From assembly GCA_039725955.1 (NCBI GenBank), contig CP091033.1, forward strand, positions 806,001-870,000: a DNA stretch of 64,000 bases, given 5' to 3'. This DNA comes from Sinorhizobium sp. B11 (lineage in GTDB: Bacteria > Pseudomonadota > Alphaproteobacteria > Rhizobiales > Rhizobiaceae). Below the pieces are notes generated by a model. The model was given only the letters and a program-made list of their open reading frames with translations, was not told the origin of the DNA and did no database searches. Positions 28,519 through 36,672 of the stretch are shown one piece after another. The translations under genes were made by a program, and so were the position numbers. Numbering within the stretch: the first letter of the stretch is position 1; each line of letters begins with the position of its first letter.

Positions 28519-29657
28519 TTCCTGTGTTTCTCCATGGCGTCGGCAAGGCAATCCAGCATGCTCGCAATCTGCTCCTGATCGACATTGAGCGTAATCGAGA
28601 GGCGCAGGCGCGCCGTACCTTCCGGCACGGTTGGCGGACGGATCGCGCGGATGTCGAACCCTTGGGCCTGAAGAGTTTCGGCAATTCGTAGCGCACGCGC
28701 GTTGACGCCGATAACGACCGGCTGGATCTGCGAGCCGCTCGGCTCCTTGCCGAATCGGCTCCTCAATCCATAGCCGACAAAAGCGACCAAGCGTTCCAAG
28801 GCCTCGCGGCGCTCGGGTTCGTCATCCAGCATGCGCAAGGCCTCGCGCACGCCTGCCGCCATGAGAGGCGAGGGCGCGGTGGAATAGATGAAGGCGCGGG
28901 CACGATTGACGAGATAGTCGGCAAGCACGCGGGGGACTGCAAGCAGGGCTCCGGAAACGCCCAGCGCCTTGCCGCAAGTATGCAGGGCAAGCACGTTGTC
29001 TCGGCCTTCCAACCCGGTCGCCAGTCCTCTGCCGTTTCTGCCGAAAACGCCGGTGGCATGGGCCTCGTCGATCACGAGAAAGCCCTCGTGGCGTTCGGCA
29101 ATATCGGCGAGGGCGGCGAGCGGCGCTCTGTCGCCGTCCATGGAATAGAGGCTCTCGACCGCAATCCAAGGACGGCCCCTGCCGCCGCTCCTGCGCCAGT
29201 TCCGGATTGCCTCATCGAAGGCGTTCGCATCGTTGTGTTCGGCGCTGACGGACGCTGCCTTGCTCGCCGCAATGCCCTCATGGGCGCTCGCATGAATGAG
29301 CGCATCGTGCACAATCAGATCCTCGCGCCGGGGCAAGGTCGAGAAAAGTGCAGAATTGGCGGCGTAGCCGCTGCCGAAATAAAGCACGCGGTCCGCGCCG
29401 AAAAACTCGGCGGCTTCCACTTCCAGCGCCTCGTGTTCGGAATGGTTGCCACGCAGCAGACGCGATCCGCCTGCGCCCGGCGGAACGCCCCTTTCCATCG
29501 CCGCCATGATCGCCGCCTTGAGGCGCGGGGCGCCCGCAAGTGCAAGAAAATCGTTCGAGGTGAAGTCCACGCCACGCTGCGGCGCCAGGCTGCGCAGCCG
29601 CGCCTTGCGCCGCAGGCCCTCCAGCGTGGCGGTATAGTCCGAAAGTATCGCCGTCAC
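28515..29657 (-). CDS. bioF: 8-amino-7-oxononanoate synthase
   Basis: 380 residues of the alpha-oxoamine synthase family. PLP lysine K230 in [12 protein letters not shown]; the substrate loop [16 protein letters not shown] at about residues 64-79; [13 protein letters not shown] with the PLP aspartate. Condenses pimeloyl-ACP/CoA with L-alanine. Start overlaps the bioB stop by four bases. Confidence 0.96.
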   Translation of the reverse strand: MTAILSDYTATLEGLRRKARLRSLAPQRGVDFTSNDFLALAGAPRLKAAIMAAMERGVPPGAGGSRLLRGNHSEHEALEVEAAEFFGADRVLYFGSGYAANSALFSTLPRREDLIVHDALIHASAHEGIAASKAASVSAEHNDANAFDEAIRNWRRSGGRGRPWIAVESLYSMDGDRAPLAALADIAERHEGFLVIDEAHATGVFGRNGRGLATGLEGRDNVLALHTCGKALGVSGALLAVPRVLADYLVNRARAFIYSTAPSPLMAAGVREALRMLDDEPERREALERLVAFVGYGLRSRFGKEPSGSQIQPVVIGVNARALRIAETLQAQGFDIRAIRPPTVPEGTARLRLSITLNVDQEQIASMLDCLADAMEKHRK

Positions 29658-30655
29658 ACCGCCGGCTCCAGCGGCATCGGAGAAAGGCCGAGACGGCGGA
29701 AGAGCGCCGTGTCGTGATCGTCGCCGGGATTGTCTGCGGTCAGCAGCGTGTCGCCAACAAAGATGGAGTTGGCGCCCGCGAAGAAACAGAGCGCCTGCAT
29801 CTCGTCGCTCATCTCGGTGCGTCCGGCCGAAAGGCGTAGATGCGAGGCTGGCATCAGGATGCGCGCGAGGGCGATCGTTCGCACGAAATCGATCGGATCG
29901 ACAGGTTCCGCGTCTGCCAGCTTCGAACCGGGAATGGGGATGAGCTGGTTGATCGGCACGCTTTCCGGCGGCACGGGCAGATTTGCCAGCGTCAGCAGCA
30001 TGGAGATCCGGTCATCCACCGTCTCGCCCATGCCCAGGATCCCCCCGGCACACACCTTGATGCCGGCCATGCGCACCGTTTCCAGCGTATCGAGCCGATC
30101 TTCAAAGCTTCGGGTGGTGATGATCTCCGAATAGAAGCGCTCGGACGTGTCGATGTTATGGTTGTAGTAGTCGAGGCCAGCTTCCGCGAGTTCGCCTGCC
30201 TGACGCTCAGTCAACATGCCGAGCGTCATGCAGCTTTCCATACCGAGCGCTTTCACACCCTCGACCATGGCGACCAGCGTGTCCATGTCGCGGTCCTTCG
30301 GGCTGCGCCAGGCCGCCCCCATACAGTAGCGGGTCGCCCCCGCATCCTTGGCTTTACGCGCCTCGGTGAGAACGCGCTCGACTTCCATCAGCTTCGAGGC
30401 CTTCAGGCCGGTCGGGTAGTGGGCGGACTGACTGCAATACCCGCAATCCTCAGCGCATCCACCCGTCTTGATCGACAAAAGACGGCTCATCTGCACGGCG
30501 TTGGGGTCGAAATGTGCGCGGTGAATGGTTTGGGCACGGAAGAGCAGATCGCTAAACGGCAAATTATAGATTATTTTGGCGTCGTCCAGCGAGATGCCTG
30601 TTGGGCGCGATGCAGAAATCATCAAAAATTCAGAAGTTTGATCGCTTTTTTCCAC
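29654..30655 (-). CDS. bioB: Biotin synthase
   Basis: 333 residues from GTG 30655 (gaggga about 10 bases upstream); ATG 30622 is an alternative with a poorer site. Radical-SAM cluster C67-x3-C71-x2-C74 ([12 protein letters not shown]), followed by family motifs [20 protein letters not shown] and [17 protein letters not shown], which ends most BioB proteins. It inserts sulfur into dethiobiotin. First gene of bioBFDAZ. Two BioR-type boxes lie 24-52 bases upstream. Confidence 0.97.
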   Translation of the reverse strand: MEKSDQTSEFLMISASRPTGISLDDAKIIYNLPFSDLLFRAQTIHRAHFDPNAVQMSRLLSIKTGGCAEDCGYCSQSAHYPTGLKASKLMEVERVLTEARKAKDAGATRYCMGAAWRSPKDRDMDTLVAMVEGVKALGMESCMTLGMLTERQAGELAEAGLDYYNHNIDTSERFYSEIITTRSFEDRLDTLETVRMAGIKVCAGGILGMGETVDDRISMLLTLANLPVPPESVPINQLIPIPGSKLADAEPVDPIDFVRTIALARILMPASHLRLSAGRTEMSDEMQALCFFAGANSIFVGDTLLTADNPGDDHDTALFRRLGLSPMPLEPAV

Positions 30656-30678
30656 TTTTTCCGTCCCTCTGATTCAAA

Positions 30679-30707
30679 TTATGGATAGAAAATATTTTTA
30701 TCGATAA
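30679..30707 (-). promoter_or_regulatory. Tandem BioR-type boxes upstream of bioB
   Basis: TTATCGATAA at 30698-30707 is an exact match to the alphaproteobacterial BioR consensus TTATMKATAA. A second, weaker copy, TTATGGATAG, lies at 30679-30688, 19 bases away centre to centre. Both precede the bioB GTG. BioR is a GntR-type biotin-operon repressor; its gene is not in this window. A third resemblance (TTATAGATTAT near 30563) falls inside the bioB coding region. Confidence 0.8.
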
Positions 30708-31080
30708 TTTTGCAAGAGCAATTCGGAAACAATTGAGCGAAACTATCGGTGCCGAACGTCCGTCGTACGTGCCAGCCTGTGCTTTTTGAGGGGGAACTTG
30801 ATTGCGCAACTCTGATAAGAGCGGCGGGTTCTGTGAAGGCTTACGTCAACCGTTGTAAGACAGGTGCGGCAGATGTCGACGTAATTCACGAGAGGGTGGG
30901 GCATTCAGCGCCGGGGTGTCATGCTCCCGGCGTCCTACCGAGCCACCACTATGATTTGTGTCAAGCTAAGAGCCGCCCGCTATGAAACGCGCTACTCACT
31001 GCCTGTCTGCTGGTCAGCGATTGAGGCAGCTTGAATGAGGCCGCAGGCGCGACCTCTGTCAAAGCAGGCATCGTCATTGC
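30708..31080. other. Intergenic region, no gene seen
   Basis: About 370 bases between the biotin operon promoter and the next small gene. Short open frames exist but none has a convincing start site or composition. No hairpin with a T-tract noticed. Confidence 0.4.
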
Positions 31081-31305
31081 TCAAGATTGATTAAATTCGC
31101 CTTTTTCGCGAAGGTGAAGTATCCCGAGCTGGACAACCTTGATCAAGTCCGACATCCGCGCGCCTCGGCTATTCTGGTACTCTTCCAGGCTAGGCGTACT
31201 GAGTGTGACATAGGTCAGCGCGGTAACGCGCTTGTCTCTCACAGCCTCGGCCCCAAGAGCCCAGATCCGATCGAACAGTCTTCGATCTGCTTCCTTGTTC
31301 GACAT
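31081..31305 (-). CDS. Small hypothetical protein, 74 aa
   Basis: Start at ATG 31305 has a good taaggga ribosome binding site at normal spacing. The product is charged and helical (EADRRLFDRIWALGAEAV; MSDLIKVVQLGILHLREKG) with no membrane segment. I do not recognise it. Same strand as the DUF982 gene, 116 bases downstream of it. Confidence 0.5.
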   Translation of the reverse strand: MSNKEADRRLFDRIWALGAEAVRDKRVTALTYVTLSTPSLEEYQNSRGARMSDLIKVVQLGILHLREKGEFNQS

Positions 31306-31421
31306 GACGGTCCCTTAGCTATTCTATCGCTGACGGTTACCTGGACACGCCAGCCTCTGATTGGGTTGATCGGCCTTACGCAGGTCGAGGTTGGTTCGCC
31401 TTCAGCGCAAACGGCGTACCC

Positions 31422-31871
31422 TCACTTGAAGCACCCCGACGCCTTCTCGACATCCGCGCTTGATGCCTTTCTGGATCGCCCCGACCATTTTCGTTGCCGC
31501 CTCCGGCGCGCTGATGGCGATAGGCGAAGCGGATCAATGGCAGCGGGATTGGGATAGGCGCTTGCGCTGCAGGCCTCGCTGCCAGGATAGATCCTGAAGA
31601 TACCCAGGTGTGGATCGGTCGTGACCGCTGTAATACCCGCTTCATGTGCGGCGCGAATGATCGCCTCATGCACGGCATCGGGTTCGGCGTGTCCGGTCAG
31701 CACCTTCAGACAAATTCTCACCGCCGCAAAGAATTCCTCACCATCGTCGATGGGCCAATCCTTCAGCAACAATTGTGCAGCCTCGTGTGCGGTACGGATC
31801 ACTTTACGATCTTCGCCTTGTGCGGAAACAAGAACAATCGTCGGAAACCTTCTTGATATATCGCATCTCAT
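31422..31871 (-). CDS. DUF982 protein with basic C-terminal extension
   Basis: 149 residues from ATG 31871 (cggag and aggg upstream). Residues about 8-80 are DUF982: TIVLVSAQGEDRKVIRTAHE, AAQLLLKDWPIDDGEEFFAAV, and IIRAAHEAGI, a small-protein family expanded in rhizobia and of unknown function. Usual members are 80-100 residues; here a further 60 residues follow, ending in an Arg/Lys-rich stretch (SARRRRQRKWSGRSRKA). The extension may be an in-frame read-through of former non-coding sequence. It lies 108 bases downstream of the ThiF gene on the same strand. Confidence 0.75.
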   Translation of the reverse strand: MRCDISRRFPTIVLVSAQGEDRKVIRTAHEAAQLLLKDWPIDDGEEFFAAVRICLKVLTGHAEPDAVHEAIIRAAHEAGITAVTTDPHLGIFRIYPGSEACSASAYPNPAAIDPLRLSPSARRRRQRKWSGRSRKASSADVEKASGCFK

Positions 31872-31979
31872 TGCCCTGAACTCCGTTGGAAAGCCAACGC
31901 CATTGCCAAGCCCATGGTTTGGGACCGGATTGACGACACAGGCTCGTCAACCAACTTCGGCGGCGTTTCGGCAAACATG

Positions 31980-33263
31980 TCACATATGATCCCCTCGATT
32001 GGGCGGCGCAGGCGTCCTGACGGCCTGTTTCTTCCCATCGGTGTCGAAAGAGTTGGCCAGATTGATTTCCAGCCGGCGAGCCACCGTCTCGAGGAGCCGC
32101 TTGAATTCTTCTGACGTCACGCCATCGGCGCGCATTACGGCAGCGATCAACGGATCACGAAGAACTTCTGATATTGTCAGCTCCTCGTCCTTTCCGGCAG
32201 TCTCGCTGGCGTAGCCTATGACCGAGTGCTGCGCGAGCGATGCTGCTTGCGAACCTGTCGCAGCCGGAAGGGCGGCTTTCGAGCGTTCGGCATAATCCAT
32301 ATCAGTGTCTCTCGTGGTGGAAGAAGGACTTGTGGATGCGAGGCGCCTGGAAAGCGAACGGAGCTCGCACTGCGAGCCTTTGAAGTCCAATATCCAACTG
32401 CGTCCACGCGGCGGGGCGTGTTTCGGAAGACATTCCTGAACAATCGCCGAGACGACAAGGCGAGCGACGGATGTGTTATTGGCCGCTGCCCGCATGGCAA
32501 AAGAGCGGTGCCCGATTGCGACACGGGCGTCGCAATCGCAGACCGGGCCTGCATCCGCTGGCAGAGCGATCGAGGGGCCTGGTTTGCAACGGGTGTCGGG
32601 GCAGTCGACATGTAAATGGGGTGGCAGCCCGGCTGTTGATGCGAGGGCGGCCGTCAGGACTTCTTCGGCCTGACGCGGATCGTCGCCCGCGAGAACGATG
32701 AACGGATTCTGCGCGTAGTCCGCGATCAACCGGAGTGCCGCGGTCCCTTGCGCAAATTCCGGCAGCGCGAATACGTTGGCCGAAAAGCGTGCTGCCAGAT
32801 AGCTCGACAACTTTTCCGTCTTCAGCCAGCCGAGATCATCCCGGCTCGCCCACGGGAGATGGCCCAGGTTGATCTCATCGATACGATCGGCATCCATGAG
32901 AAGGAAACGATGCGCGCCTAGGGTCGCAAGCAGGATAGCAATCTGCGAGCCCAAGCCGCCGCATCCGACGATGACGAAGTCGATGTCGCAAATCTGCTGT
33001 AGGCAGCGAGGCGCCGGGAGGGAGCCAAGACGATCGTCTGTGGCCAGGACATGTTCATCCTGCGCCCTCATGTCGGAAGGGTTCGGCGAGACGGCAAATG
33101 CAGGCTTGATGACATTGGGGCCCTGTTGCTCGGCAGCATCAGCACTAATGCCGGGAAACAGAGCCCCTCTGCCGCCCCGCCCAACACTGTGGGCGAAGAG
33201 GTTGGGGAAATCGACGCGCGCCGTGGCAACCGCTTGCAGCTGTTTGGACCGATGATGGGCCAT
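31980..33263 (-). CDS. ThiF/MoeB/E1-like adenylating enzyme
   Basis: 427 residues from ATG 33263, which overlaps the upstream TGA (TGATG), with ggaggtg as its binding site. The nucleotide-binding half is clear: FVIVGCGGLGSQIAILLATLG (glycine motif at about residues 100-106), MDADRID with the Mg/ATP acidic residues, INLGH, and WLKTEKL with the conserved lysine. Four cysteines (DCPDTRC, then VCDCD) could hold zinc. About 90 residues precede the fold and 120 follow it; the tail contains a helical block (DPLIAAVMRADGVTSEEFKRLLE) not typical of E1 enzymes. Such enzymes adenylate a protein or peptide C-terminus. Coupling to the HExxH gene suggests a joint pathway. Confidence 0.82.
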   Translation of the reverse strand: MAHHRSKQLQAVATARVDFPNLFAHSVGRGGRGALFPGISADAAEQQGPNVIKPAFAVSPNPSDMRAQDEHVLATDDRLGSLPAPRCLQQICDIDFVIVGCGGLGSQIAILLATLGAHRFLLMDADRIDEINLGHLPWASRDDLGWLKTEKLSSYLAARFSANVFALPEFAQGTAALRLIADYAQNPFIVLAGDDPRQAEEVLTAALASTAGLPPHLHVDCPDTRCKPGPSIALPADAGPVCDCDARVAIGHRSFAMRAAANNTSVARLVVSAIVQECLPKHAPPRGRSWILDFKGSQCELRSLSRRLASTSPSSTTRDTDMDYAERSKAALPAATGSQAASLAQHSVIGYASETAGKDEELTISEVLRDPLIAAVMRADGVTSEEFKRLLETVARRLEINLANSFDTDGKKQAVRTPAPPNRGDHM

Positions 33264-34708
33264 CACATCACCTCCATCTCGCTTTTCGCAGTTGCGTGGA
33301 TCGTCTCGGCGCGAGGACTGCAATTCTTGCCCATCGCATGGTCTGCCGCTTTGGGAACCACATGGAATTTGCCGTCGTACCAGAGGAAGACATTGTCGCC
33401 GCTGTCGTCGATCTGTCGCCGGCCCATTCGAGGGTCAATTGGCTCCTTGCCGCGCAAGAGCATCTGTCCGATGTCCCAGGCTTGGCGATCGAGAATTTGC
33501 TGGCGTTCTGCAAAGTGGGCTTGGCGGTGCGCTATGGGCTCTTCTGCAAGCAGTCTGTTGACGAGAAACTGGATGCGGCCGCTCCATGAAGGTATGGCGG
33601 CGATGTCTGGGAGGTCGAGGAGGACATCGCCGCCGAGACGCTCTATTCCATTTCGAGCGATATCGATGAGCGGGACTTGCCGCGCGGCATAGGCTATTAT
33701 GGATGCAGCCTTTCGGGCGCGGCGCTCAGGATCCGCTTCGGCGGAAAGACATGCCATGCGGAAGGCGCACTCCCAGGGAATGGTGTAGGCCGTATGCAGG
33801 ATGCTTTCGAGCGTCTGTAGGTCGTTCTTGTACGGGGAAACATACTCGAATTCGTCAGGCAGGCATGCTGCCGCCGAGGCCGTATACAGCCCTAGCAGGA
33901 CATGCCCGGCCTCGTGAAGCAATTGGGCTGCGGTCTCGGCATGATCACCGTCCCGCAAACGTTCTCTGGAAATGGCGATGATGACGCTACCGGGCAATTC
34001 AGTCGAACTCGATACCGAACAGGCCGGTTCGCGCCGCACGCCAACGTAAAGCGTATGCAGGCTGTCGATCAGACGCTGATGCCCGTACATGTCCATTTTC
34101 GCGATCAGCGCGAAGACCCTCTCCATATGGCCGGCGATTTGGTCCAGCTCCTCCTCGCCGGTGACGATGCGATCGAGACCTGGATCGTCCTGCATGCATT
34201 GGTGGAGGAGGGATTGCATCACGCGGCTTCGTGCCGGACTTTCCAAGGGGACAAGGCCGATGCCACAGGAGAGCCGGCGCGCCGGCTGACGTTCGAGTTC
34301 AAGATCCGATGCGATCATATCCGTCTGCAGATAGTCGCTGGCGACCCGGGCATCGGGGCCGTCGGCCTGCCATTCCACACTTCGTGTGAGCCCACCCATC
34401 CAGGCTGCGAGCACGGATGAGCGATAGGGGTCGGCATTGACCGGTCCGGCAATGGCTGCCGGAAGCTCCAGCAAGCGAGTGTATCCGCCATCCGCCAGGC
34501 CGGGGAAATAGGCTGACAGCGCCTCTGTACCGGTCGAGCAGCCGGCGAGCTTCGACGCTGCCGCGAGCGCGCGACCATATCGGAAGCGTCGCTTCGAAAG
34601 ATTGCGTGTTGCGATGCGTCGCAAGGAGACGGTGCTTGCCATCAGGGGATTGGCCTTGAGCACATGGCGCGCCTCATCTGCCACTTGTTGAATGCGGGAC
34701 GCGGACAT
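33263..34708 (-). CDS. HExxH-motif protein, resembles alpha-KG HExxH-type peptide beta-hydroxylases
   Basis: 481 residues from ATG 34708 with a strong aaggagg site; the open frame reaches 34825 but that part is 5' leader. The key motif is QLLHEAGHVLLGLY, with H265, E266 and H269. It is followed by YVSPYKNDLQTLESILHTAY, matching the SPw-x-DprP-x-vlHg pattern (H305 a candidate third ligand) described for the HEXXH-motif family tied to modified peptides. No signal peptide; N-terminal part helical. Alternative reading: a cytoplasmic zinc protease. The neighbours (ThiF, subtilase, PAP2) favour peptide or protein modification. Family assignment is from remembered motif pattern, so moderate. Confidence 0.6.
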   Translation of the reverse strand: MSASRIQQVADEARHVLKANPLMASTVSLRRIATRNLSKRRFRYGRALAAASKLAGCSTGTEALSAYFPGLADGGYTRLLELPAAIAGPVNADPYRSSVLAAWMGGLTRSVEWQADGPDARVASDYLQTDMIASDLELERQPARRLSCGIGLVPLESPARSRVMQSLLHQCMQDDPGLDRIVTGEEELDQIAGHMERVFALIAKMDMYGHQRLIDSLHTLYVGVRREPACSVSSSTELPGSVIIAISRERLRDGDHAETAAQLLHEAGHVLLGLYTASAAACLPDEFEYVSPYKNDLQTLESILHTAYTIPWECAFRMACLSAEADPERRARKAASIIAYAARQVPLIDIARNGIERLGGDVLLDLPDIAAIPSWSGRIQFLVNRLLAEEPIAHRQAHFAERQQILDRQAWDIGQMLLRGKEPIDPRMGRRQIDDSGDNVFLWYDGKFHVVPKAADHAMGKNCSPRAETIHATAKSEMEVM

Positions 34709-34896
34709 TGACAGCCTCCTTGGGTTTATCTTCAGCCAGACCAAGATTTCATCTTGGGCGAAAATGCTCCGTGTCGGGCTGGCTTTGTCCCATCGGAGCG
34801 GTGAGCGTCGTTTTCTGTGAGGCACTATTGCCCAAGGGCGTCATCCGCCCGCCAGTTCGGCGTTAAAAATCCGTAAAAAGCGCGTAAACAAAGAAA

Positions 34897-34920
34897 AAGC
34901 CCCCGTGATAAAGGGGGCTT
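34897..34920 (-). terminator. Rho-independent terminator after the subtilase gene
   Basis: Perfect 8-base arms AAGCCCCC/GGGGGCTT around an 8-base loop. On the minus strand the stem is followed by TTTTTCTTTG. It lies 27 bases past the subtilase stop and about 190 bases before the HExxH ATG, so the HExxH-ThiF pair either has its own promoter in 34709-34896 or depends on read-through. Confidence 0.85.
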
Positions 34921-34947
34921 GGATTTTTGAAGGTCAACTACCGGGAT

Positions 34948-36642
34948 TCAGATGGCGAGGGCTGACTGTACCGCGGTCCGCGCATTCGGCAGGCCCGACC
35001 CGAAGAAAAAGGCCATATCGATGGCGTCTTCACCTTCGGCGTTCATGCAATCTGCCGTTAGTTTTCTTGTTCCGGGCGCGACAACGGCATCTAGGCGGGA
35101 TGCTGCTTTCAGAATGGACTTCACACGGGGCCCCGAGAGGCGGTCAGCAGCGTTGTGGCGGCTCTTGTAAGCCCGCTGTATCAGCGCGCAGAGCCCGCCC
35201 ACTTGTGCCGACGCGCCGGAAGTTCCGCCGAAGCTCGTGTAGTATCCACCCCCGATGCCCGGGTTGGTTCCGAAGGGCACGATGGCCGACCATGGATCCG
35301 AGCCTTGATCATAGCCAAAAATTCCCGACAGGTCCGTCGTCAGCAGCGAGAAGTGTGAATAGTAGTATTCCCGGCTTCGATGGGTGTTGTAGTCGTGCTG
35401 TGCGGCAAACGGAGAAAGCCGGTCGAGGCGCAACTGATGCCGGTTGAAGACCTCACCGTCGTTAGAGGGGCAGACCACCGTCAATCCTTCGCCATAATTG
35501 CTGTAGCCCGAACGGAAACCTTCCACAGTAACGGCCCCCACGGCGATGATGCCGTTATTGTCGGCGGCGAGATTTGCCGGGTAGATCAGCTGACTTTCCG
35601 CACTGTTTCCTGCGGCACAGACGATAGGGATCTGGCGACTGATAGCGAGGATGAGCTGTTTGAGGATGTGCCAAGGGCGGTCGGGATTGGAGCCTTTCTG
35701 CGATGCCTTTGGCTCCAGTTCGGGCGCACCCAGGTCGGCGAAGGCAATGCGCGTGAAGAGATTGGCGGCATCCTGGTTCTTCCAGAGTTCCAGGTCGGCC
35801 TTCAACTCGTTCTTTGGATCGACCACACCGCGTATCGGGTCCGGCAGGCCACGCGGTAGGACGATCACGTCCGCCTTCTGATGATAGGCATAGAGAAAAG
35901 CAGCAATGAACTGCCTGACATCGTCTTCGAAGGACGTTCTGATCGAGATGAGCCTCGAGAAAGGGTCAACCCCGAAATAAGGGATGACATTACGGTTGCC
36001 GCTCGTGCGCAACTCCTCGCCATCGCCGTAAAAAGCTCCTTCCGGCGGAAGAGCGGGCGTACCTTCTTCCGAAACAACGGCGGGTTCGCCGACGATCAGC
36101 CCCGCACAGCAGGTACCATGCGATGCAAAAAGCGATTCCGGATTGTAGAGCCGCCGCAAAACGCCCTCCGATGCGGCATATTCGGCAACGAGATCACTGA
36201 GATAATCTCCATCGTCGTTTGAAAGGCCGATATTTCCGAGCGGAGCGATATTGAGTCCGGCAAAGAAGGCATGCTTTTCTTCTCGGTCAAATGAGCTGGT
36301 CGTATCGAGAATTTCGAGAACGCGGGCGCCGTAGCGATGCGTCGTCAAGTCGATTGACGCCTCCCGGTCGAGCCGTGTCGCAAGATTGGGATGATCTGCA
36401 GATACACCCACATCGATCAAAGCAACGCGAGCGGGTCGCAACGGGCCGGCAGAGGCGATATCATCCCAGACCGTGCCGGTGATGATGGGATCGGGCAGCG
36501 CGCGTGCCGCGCTCTCATCGGGCATGGGTGGAACAAGCGGAGGCGATCCATATTCGGCGTCGACCACGCCAAGCGCGGTCAAGTGCCAGAGATAATAGTA
36601 GTTTATCGGCGTGAGCTCGGGCATTTGCGATTGATCCGTCAT
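34948..36642 (-). CDS. Subtilisin-like serine protease (S8), no signal peptide
   Basis: 564 residues. Catalytic triad: D77 in VALIDVGVSADHPN, H175 in ASHGTCCAG, S475 in GGTSGASAQVGG; oxyanion-hole N346 in CAAGNSAES. The serine motif differs from the usual GTSMAAP. There is no Sec signal or obvious propeptide, and the N-terminus starts with a short polar stretch and an aromatic patch (INYYYLWHLTALGVV), implying a cytoplasmic enzyme. Insertions between the D and H motifs and before the Ser motif make it longer than the core domain. It starts 30 bases after the PAP2 stop. Role proposed: processing of a substrate of the neighbouring modification enzymes. Confidence 0.88.
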   Translation of the reverse strand: MTDQSQMPELTPINYYYLWHLTALGVVDAEYGSPPLVPPMPDESAARALPDPIITGTVWDDIASAGPLRPARVALIDVGVSADHPNLATRLDREASIDLTTHRYGARVLEILDTTSSFDREEKHAFFAGLNIAPLGNIGLSNDDGDYLSDLVAEYAASEGVLRRLYNPESLFASHGTCCAGLIVGEPAVVSEEGTPALPPEGAFYGDGEELRTSGNRNVIPYFGVDPFSRLISIRTSFEDDVRQFIAAFLYAYHQKADVIVLPRGLPDPIRGVVDPKNELKADLELWKNQDAANLFTRIAFADLGAPELEPKASQKGSNPDRPWHILKQLILAISRQIPIVCAAGNSAESQLIYPANLAADNNGIIAVGAVTVEGFRSGYSNYGEGLTVVCPSNDGEVFNRHQLRLDRLSPFAAQHDYNTHRSREYYYSHFSLLTTDLSGIFGYDQGSDPWSAIVPFGTNPGIGGGYYTSFGGTSGASAQVGGLCALIQRAYKSRHNAADRLSGPRVKSILKAASRLDAVVAPGTRKLTADCMNAEGEDAIDMAFFFGSGLPNARTAVQSALAI

Positions 36643-36672
36643 GGTTTTACCCCTGTTGAGCAGCTGGCGAAT

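Noticed and set aside
30749..30985. 78-codon frame upstream of bioB
   Set aside because: Weak start and no domain; lies in promoter-proximal DNA.
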